Shown piece after piece: positions 57,691 through 64,000 of a stretch of 64,000 nucleotides of DNA (within the stretch, counting starts at the first letter, position 1; each line of letters opens with the position of its first letter). The DNA comes from Dipteris shenzhenensis (lineage: Eukaryota; Polypodiophyta; Polypodiopsida; Gleicheniales). A program made the translations under genes and the position numbers. Below the pieces are notes generated by a model that saw only the letters and a list, made by a program, of their open reading frames with translations, was not told the DNA's origin and searched no databases. Location of the stretch: assembly GCA_047967505.1 (NCBI GenBank), contig CM106540.1; one strand, given 5' to 3'.

Positions 57691-57987
57691 AGACAATAAA
57701 AGAGAAAATGAAAGAGAAGGCAAAAGAGGTAACAAATTTTTTTAAAAAACAAAAGGAAGACATACTTAGCAAGCAAAGCAACACTTATGTCATCATCAAT
57801 GCCCAAGCATAAGCAAGCTATATTGGGCATCTAAAGATCCGTAGAGTCTCTTGGGCAAACCTAGTGCTTACTAAAATACGTTAAATAAACAAAAGAGAAA
57901 GAAAACAAGAGATAAAGAAGAAATGAAGAAGGTGACTAAGCAAAAATAAACAAACAAAAACAGGAACAAAATCGCCCAAAAAACAGC
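57691..57987. other. A-rich spacer between LINE fragments
   Basis: Purine-rich, with AAAGAGAAAATGAAAGAGAAG-like text. It is probably the tail region of the preceding LINE or the leader of the next. Confidence 0.4.
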
Positions 57988-58510
57988 ATGGATGCACCAC
58001 CCGAGATGATCCCACGAGATGAGATCGACCGTATCAGACGGTTGGACCTCCTCCAGCTCCATACGTCTAGGGCTTGGGGGGGAGAGGAGTTCTCCACCAA
58101 GATCCAGTTCTACCATGATACCTTCCTAGGGTCTCAGAGCATGGTCTCATCACCAGACCTCAGTACCTTGAGGATAGGAGTCTCGTATGCATTGAGAATC
58201 GCCATCGAGCAGCTGCGAGTCTTGTCACATCAGCTGAGGATTGAGGTAGGGAGAGCTTTAGGCATACCCAAAGAGCAGAGGATCTGCACACTATGCCGGA
58301 TGGAGGAGGTCGAGACAGAGGAGCACTTTCTATGTGTCTACCCAATCTATTATGAGATCCGAGGGTGATATCACTGCCTCTTTCAGGAGGGGCATGGCTT
58401 TGGCCCACTTACACGGCTGATCCATTTTTTCGATCAGGTTTGTGTTGGGCTTTATCTGATTGAGATGTGACAACAGAGAGATATACTGATGCATTAGGCT
58501 AGAGAGTAGC
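57988..58510 (+). pseudogene. LINE ORF2 C-terminal fragment, third copy
   Basis: 57988-58368 is open and reads WGGEEFSTKIQFYHDTFLG, then QLRIEVGRALGIPKEQRICT followed by LCRMEEVETEEHFLCVYPIY. Here RI-LG----E-R-C--C----VE-E-HFL--CP-Y is the LINE ORF2 end signature. It continues with weaker similarity to about 58500. The open 126-codon piece makes it the best preserved of the LINE fragments. It is 5'-truncated. Confidence 0.75.
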
Positions 58511-59809
58511 AAGGGTCGATGCCACAAGCCATCGAGATCTACAAAGCACAGACAAGTGCCTCGCTCTTAGATGGACTCATTTCTCCCTTCATTTCTAGAG
58601 GAAAACTCCCTATCAAGAGGTTCTTGAAGGAGAGATGAAGGTAATTCTAAGCGTGGATTATCGTACTCAAGATGTATGTAACTCTCATCTAAATTATCCT
58701 CTTCAGGAGGAGGTGATGGTGTTCTCTCCCTATCTCCTTTTGGTAGTGAAGGAAAAAGGACAAGTTCATTATAAATCAGCTCTTCTTCCTTCTCTTTTGG
58801 CTCTGAAAACAAATGTGAAGAACCGAACTTCTCGAGAATGCAAATGTGTGCAATGCATGCAGAATTTGATGCCAATTGGCCTCCAATGGGGGAAGAGCGC
58901 CCTCATGAGAGTATTTGTTTCTCTTTTCGACCTACATGCAAGGTGTAAGAGAGATGGCGGATGAATGCAAAATGAATAGAGGATGCTATGTGAGATTCAC
59001 AATGAAGAGTGATACCCTTTCATTAATGTACCTTGAGATCACTCAAGGTCCATCTTCCCATTTACACCTACCCTTAGCCTATGACCCATGCATCTACCGT
59101 TCAATGCACCTTACTGCACCATTCCCTTTCTATTGCCCCTAGGACCTATACACATGTGTGAACATTAATAGAATAAGTGTCACATGTCCAAATTCGATGC
59201 TATTTGAAGCAGTGGCTCCAGCTCAACTAAATCCTATCTACTCAGATGATCCACCACCATAACAATTCAGTCGGTGTTCATCATAAATATGTGACCTCCA
59301 CTCAAGAGATAGGCCCTCTGACATTCTATCCGTGGCTGCCACTCCTTTTGAGGCTCTGGCCTTCTCTCAAATCTCCCGATCAGCTTGTGCAGCATGATGC
59401 TTTTTCCCCTTTAGCTAATTATGGAGACGGATTTTGTTCCTTCCTTCATTGCATCCCCTTGTTATGCAATATTGGAAAGAGGGTCTCCTTCTCCTTCTGT
59501 CCCTTCCAAGAAAGAGACGACCCCATTTCAAGAAAGGATTCTGTTTTCAGTCACACTCCCCTTCCTAAGATGAAGATCCAGAACAACTGTGTGGTTACAA
59601 TGATTGAGAGAGTCGCAATGGGAGTGGAGGCTCTTATTTTAAAAACAAAGACACACAAAAATTTATTACAAATCATTTTGGGGGACATTCCGGGCAGAGG
59701 ACCCAACTCAAACACACACAAAAATATGGAAATGTAGATCTCTCAGAATAAGAGATGCTCCCCATACTGTTATTCGATACATGTGCTCATTCATGCTTTC
59801 CTAGCGATT
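58511..59809. other. stretch without a recognised gene
   Basis: Open frames occur on both strands (plus 59246-59737, 163 codons; minus 58875-58567, 102 codons, acidic and proline-rich). I recognise no domain. The purine tract GAGAGAGTCGC with repeated AAACACACAAAAA phrases near 59640-59730 may be a decayed element end. Confidence 0.4.
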
Positions 59810-60361
59810 TGTCATGAAGCTCTCGGCATGAATGACACGTCCCAGCACTCCTGAAACCTCTGTTCTGCAAGCAACACAAGAACACACACAACGTGAGAAA
59901 CTGAGCAGGCTGCTCACCATCCAACCGTGACATCTACGGGATGTAATCCCGAATCAGAAGATGTCCCCTCCGAGCCACGAGCTGAGCTACTGGCACGAAC
60001 TCCCAACCATATCCTAACCAGCCTGGTGTCCCATACCACCAGGTGGCGTTGTGAAGCCTGGGATCTGCTACTGGGCCTTGGGCTATGCTATGATGCAGGC
60101 GCGCGTCCGCGACTCAATCCAAGATCAGACCTAGCACCTGGGAACGAAACTTGCTCCCATCGGCTCTCTAAGAACTGAACCTCTGGGCCCCTTTTATAGA
60201 CTCGGGCCCCAAGCGCTAAAAATAGCGAAGACCTCTAACTGGTTCGTACCCTTGCCACTCAACCCGAGAATCAAGCCTGCCTAACTGTAAGCCTCCCCAG
60301 GCTACCTGAGCTAGTCTTGTATACACAATACACGTCAAGATACCAATCCGTGCACATGACA
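59810..60361 (-). repeat. chromovirus 3' LTR
   Basis: 552 bases bounded by TGTCATG...CATGACA, a 7-base inverted end. It is more GC-rich than its surroundings. The minus strand carries a TATA box CTATAAAAGGGGCCC (about 60190-60204). The 5' LTR is outside the window, so the target duplication cannot be checked. The left flank is GATTT. Confidence 0.8.
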
Positions 60362-60380
60362 TACTTCCCCTCCTCTAAGA
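60362..60380 (-). other. chromovirus polypurine tract
   Basis: The minus strand reads TTAGAGGAGGGGAAGTA directly before TGTCATG. It overlaps the end of the pol frame. Confidence 0.8.
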
Positions 60381-63300
60381 ACTCACTCCTGAGTTCGCTA
60401 AAAAACTCGGGAATGTCCACTGGAGGTTCTGTAATGTCTCCCATGTTGCATCCTCCTCAACACGATCCTTCCACTTGATCTTGTATTCCGTGATAGTTCT
60501 ATTATGAATCTGTCTTTCACGAAATTCAAGAATACACTCAGGTTCGTGTGGAATAAAAGTCAAATCTGTAACTTCTATTATTTCGTGAGGAGAAACAAGT
60601 TGATCGTCCGCACCCAATACTTCTTTCAGTCTACTGACATGAAAGACTGGATCTACTTTAACATCAGGAGGCAATTCTAGTCGATATGCAACTGGTCCAA
60701 TTCTTTTAATAACCTTGAATGGACCGCAGTATCTGGGCGATAATTTCGGAACCAAACCAGTACTTAGGCTCTTGGATTCCTTGGAAATTCGCAAATATAC
60801 CATCGTTCCTTCAGAGAACTCTCTAGGTGAACGATGTCTATTAGCATAAAATCTGTCCCGATCTTGGGCACTTCTAATAGACTCCTTGGCAAACTGCAAC
60901 ATTTCTTGCATGTCTTGCAAGAAGGTCTTTGCAGCATCATTTTGGATTCCCTTTAACCCAACCATAACTGGTGACTTAGGTTGAAATCCATACATAAGCA
61001 TAAAAGGACTGTAACTAGTACTCGAATGCTTTGCACTGTTATAAGCAAATTCTATCATAGGTAGATATTCTTCCCATGAAGACTGTCTCTTAGAAACATA
61101 TGCCCGAAGCATATCTTCAACCAATTGGTTGACCTTCTCTGTACTACCATCTAATTATGCATGATCTGAGGAACTCATACTTAGAGTAGTTTCTAACTTC
61201 TCAAAAACAAGTGTCCAAAAGTTCCTTGTAAACTTTGAGTCCCTATCACTGACTATGTCAGATGGCAAACCATACAGCTTAAACAAGTGGTCCACAAACT
61301 CGTGAGCCAACTGAACAGCTGAAATAGTTGTTCTAGTAGGTAAGAATCTAGCCATTTTTGTCAGACGGTCGATTATGACCCAAATGGAGTAATGACCCTT
61401 GCGCGTTCGAGGCAAACCAGTAATAAAATCCATGGAAATACTTTCCCATTTAGTACCTGGAATTTGCAATGGCTGTAATAAACCCGCGCTTCTAAGGCGT
61501 TCTGCCTTAGTGACCTGACAAACCCGGCAACCTACTACATAGTTTTCAATAAATGCACGCATCTTAGGCCAATAAAAGGTATGCTTCACAAGAGACAAAG
61601 TCCGATGTATACCCGGATGTCCAGCACTAGGAGTATCATGACACTTCCAGAGAATCTTGGATCTAAGTTCCAGAACATCTGGCACACAAATCTTTCCATT
61701 CCGAAATAGCAAGCCGTTCCTAATCATCCACTGACCTCCCGCCGCCTGTACCGTTGGTGGCACAATCCCTGAGTCCTGGTCAACCATGGAGCTCCCATCC
61801 TGGACTCTCTGCTAATAAGAACTAAAATGACTATCAGTTGCGCAAAGCTCCCTCAGGGATTGAAATAGGTCTGAGGATATTTCCGTAAATGACATAGCAT
61901 TTACAAACTTCACTCGACTTAAGGCATCCGCCACACTATTTAACGAGCCCTTTCGATAACGTATTTCAAAATCAAAATCTTGCATTAATTCTGCCCATCT
62001 AGCTTTCCATCCCCTCAATTTAGACCCATCACACACATACTTAATTGACTAATGATCAGTCAATACAAGAAACTTCGAACCATACAAGTAGTGTCTCCAA
62101 ACCTTAAGGGCATACACTACAGCATAGAGTTCCTTTTCTAGTGTGGGCCAATAAATTTGGGTGTCATCTAGCTTCTTACTCTCGAAAGCTACAGGTCTGC
62201 CCTCATGGAATAGAGCTGCCCCAATCGCAAAATCACTCGCATCGGCCTCTAAAACATAAGGCCGAGTAGGATCAGGTAATGCAAGAATGGGTGCTTCCTT
62301 GATAGAAAACTTCAAGGTTTCAAAAGCCTTGTTCAATGCATCATTCCAAGAGATCGGGTGGGTAGACTTGCGTCCACGACCTTTCAATATGTTTGTCAAG
62401 GGTGTTGTGATGTGTGAATAATCACGCACAGACTTCCGTAGAAATACCGTAAATCCTAGGAAAGAACGAAGTTGTTTCACAATCTGAGGGATAGGCCATT
62501 CTAAAATCTTATGGATACGATCCAGATCAATGCTAATACCTTTAGAAGAAATCTTGTGTCCTAAGTAAATGATCTCCTTCATAAAGAAGTCACATTTACT
62601 CATCTTGGCATAGAGCTTATGCTGTCTTAGAATAACTAAGACAATCCGGAGGTGTCCTAAGATGTCATCTAAGAACACTACAACGAATTTGCCCAGAAAA
62701 TCTCGGAACAAATCGCTCATCATTTGCTGGAAGGTGGCAAGAGCATTGGTCAAACCAAAAGGTAATACAAGAAACTCGTAGTGGCCATACCTAGTTTGGA
62801 ATGCGGTTCTATCTATGTGTTTAGCATAGATACGGATTTGGTGATAACCCGTACGCAAATCAATCTTAGTGAAATACTTCGCTCCGCCGGCCAAACGGTC
62901 TATCAGATCATCGGAACGAGGTAGAGGGTATCGATTCTTAATTGTTACTTTATTCAATCGTCTATAATCTATACACATCGGCCAAACGGTCTATCAGATC
63001 ATCGGAACGAGGTAGAGGGTATCGATTCTTAATTGTTACTTTATTCAATCGTCTATAATCTATACACATTCTCCATGTAGAATCTTTCTTCTTCCTTAAG
63101 AGGATAGGTGCTCCCCAAGGTGATTTGCTTGGGCGAATATAGTCCATATTCAAGTAATCCTGTAGCTGTGAAGCTAACTCATCCTCCTCAAGCTGGCTCA
63201 TCCTATAAGGTGGAACACTAATAGGTTGAGCCCCAAGTACTAAGTCTATGGGATGATCTACTGCCCGTTCTGGAGGTAAACCTTCCGGCAGTTGAGCAGG

Positions 63301-63870
63301 GAATACATCCTTGAAACCATCTAACAACGTTCTCAATTCACGGTGTTCAAACACACTTAAATCATTCTTGTTATTTACAGAGACAACAAATGAAGAAAGC
63401 GGAATCAAAACACACTGATAGACAACATCATAATGAGAAGTGTTTAATATATTCCGAAGCTGCATCGCAGATACAATAGGTCCCTGAGAAGAGGGAATAT
63501 TATCACACTGAATACAAAATTGGGTGTCCTTATCCAAAAAAGAAAGAGTATGTTCCTTCCATCCAATCCGAATATCATGGGTTTTAAACCACTCTATTCC
63601 GATTAACAAGTCCACATGCTCCAAGTGCATGACATAGCACGTAAGAGCCGCTGTGTATTCTTGAATCCGGATAGAAAGTGCTTCAATCTTGCGATCCCAA
63701 AGCTGCTTCCCAGCTAGAAGCTGCACCTCATAGGTGTGATCGCTAGGCATCGTGAACAGCCCCATCTTCTGCACAAGTTTGTAATTGACAAAGTTGTGAG
63801 AGCTGCCCGGGTCAAAGAGAATGTGAACTCTTTGGTCCCTAACTTCTCCATAAACTCGGAAAAGATCATG
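60375..63870 (-). pseudogene. chromovirus protease, RT, RNase H, integrase and chromodomain
   Basis: From right to left: protease with [15 protein letters not shown] (DPG in place of D-S/T-G; about 63830-63780). RT with [47 protein letters not shown] and VVFLDDIL; about 10 residues normally after the FLDD motif are missing. RNase H with PYVLEADASDFAIGAALF, VLTDH (stop at about 62049), ADALSRVKF. Stop at about 61809. Integrase with GHPGIHRTLSLVKHTFYWPK, GCRVCQ, SMDFITGLP, IVSDRDSKF; stop at about 61152; then TEKVNQLVEDML. The chromodomain (ECILEFRERQIHNRTITEYK, then WKDRVEEDATWE) ends the protein at 60375. Confidence 0.95.
62888..63069 (-). repeat. perfect 91-bp tandem duplication within RT
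   Basis: 62888-62978 and 62979-63069 are identical. The unit covers [12 protein letters not shown] to LIDRLA. As 91 is not a multiple of three it shifts the reading frame. Confidence 0.97.
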
Positions 63871-64000
63871 GGAACCAATAACGAAGTATTAAAAGTGCAA
63901 TTACAAGAAAGTGGGCAGGTAATAACATTTACAGAAATACCTGTCATCGAAACTTGGTTCGCGCCCTTGGCTTTGGTATCCGGACCCACCTGGAGCTTCA
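63871..64000 (-). pseudogene. chromovirus gag-protease linker at the window edge
   Basis: A different minus-strand frame (to 63989) reads KGANQVSMTGISVNVITCPL, so a frame change lies near 63850-63870. It is too short to assign further. Confidence 0.4.

Larger units (their letters stand above)
59810..64000 (-). mobile_element. Ty3/Gypsy chromovirus, running off the right edge
   Basis: Minus-strand element with 3' LTR (59810-60361), polypurine tract, and pol from integrase plus chromodomain back to protease near 63830. Gag and the 5' LTR lie beyond 64000. The pol frame is broken by three nonsense codons, a 91-bp tandem duplication and a small deletion in RT. Otherwise it is well preserved, so the copy is fairly recent but inactive. 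The chromodomain after integrase identifies a chromovirus. In this group the domain is thought to guide integration to particular chromatin. Confidence 0.95.

Noticed and set aside
59246-59737. 163-codon open frame as a possible host gene
   Set aside because: No domain, irregular composition and no splice or promoter context; left as unassigned.
1-64000. CRISPR arrays, operons or bacterial-type genes
   Set aside because: Repeats lack regular spacer structure, and coding content is eukaryotic retroelements and a spliced gene.

Overview
This window looks like intergenic DNA from a large, repeat-rich land-plant nuclear genome. The evidence is plant-type Copia and Gypsy LTR retrotransposons primed from initiator tRNA-Met, plant LINE 3' ends with CT tails, a polyphenol oxidase pseudogene, GT-AG introns and moderate GC content. 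A pogo-like transposase and the style of the Copia and LINE proteins suggest a non-seed plant such as a fern or bryophyte. That last step is inference.

Layout. 1-3.3 kb: remnants of a Gypsy pol (+) and a Copia pol (-). 3.3-11.1 kb: a Copia element on the minus strand, its 3' LTR broken by a local inversion and its gag split by a 2.6-kb composite insert carrying a pogo-like transposase. 11.1-15.4 kb: the 3' half of a polyphenol oxidase pseudogene runs into a second Copia element (+), and their junction is repeated three times in tandem. 15.7-17.4 kb: a deleted Copia element (-) with a duplicated gag segment. 19.5-31.8 kb: one decayed gene of a transposase-like family, split by an 8.85-kb Gypsy element (20240-29092) that carries an extra RNase H and zinc knuckle upstream of gag. 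32.05-34.26 kb: a structurally complete, young, non-autonomous LTR element (LTRs, primer site, purine tract, 5-bp target duplication) encoding only a small zinc-knuckle protein.

34.3-41.4 kb has no recognisable gene, only a Copia LTR remnant, degenerate tandem repeats and microsatellites. 41.4-44.6 kb is a decayed Gypsy pol interrupted by a short dispersed repeat. 44.6-52.2 kb is mostly decayed repeats, tandem duplications and a 540-bp purine tract.

The only convincing intact host gene is on the minus strand at 52912-53873: three exons in one open frame encoding the C-terminus of a RING plus tandem-cysteine E3 ubiquitin ligase of the MYCBP2/Highwire type. Its 5' exons are not in view, because four LINE fragments (54.2-58.5 kb) and a chromodomain Gypsy element (59.8 kb to the right edge) lie upstream.

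Apart from this ligase, nearly everything is transposon or pseudogene. The window mainly records nested insertion, tandem duplication and local inversion.
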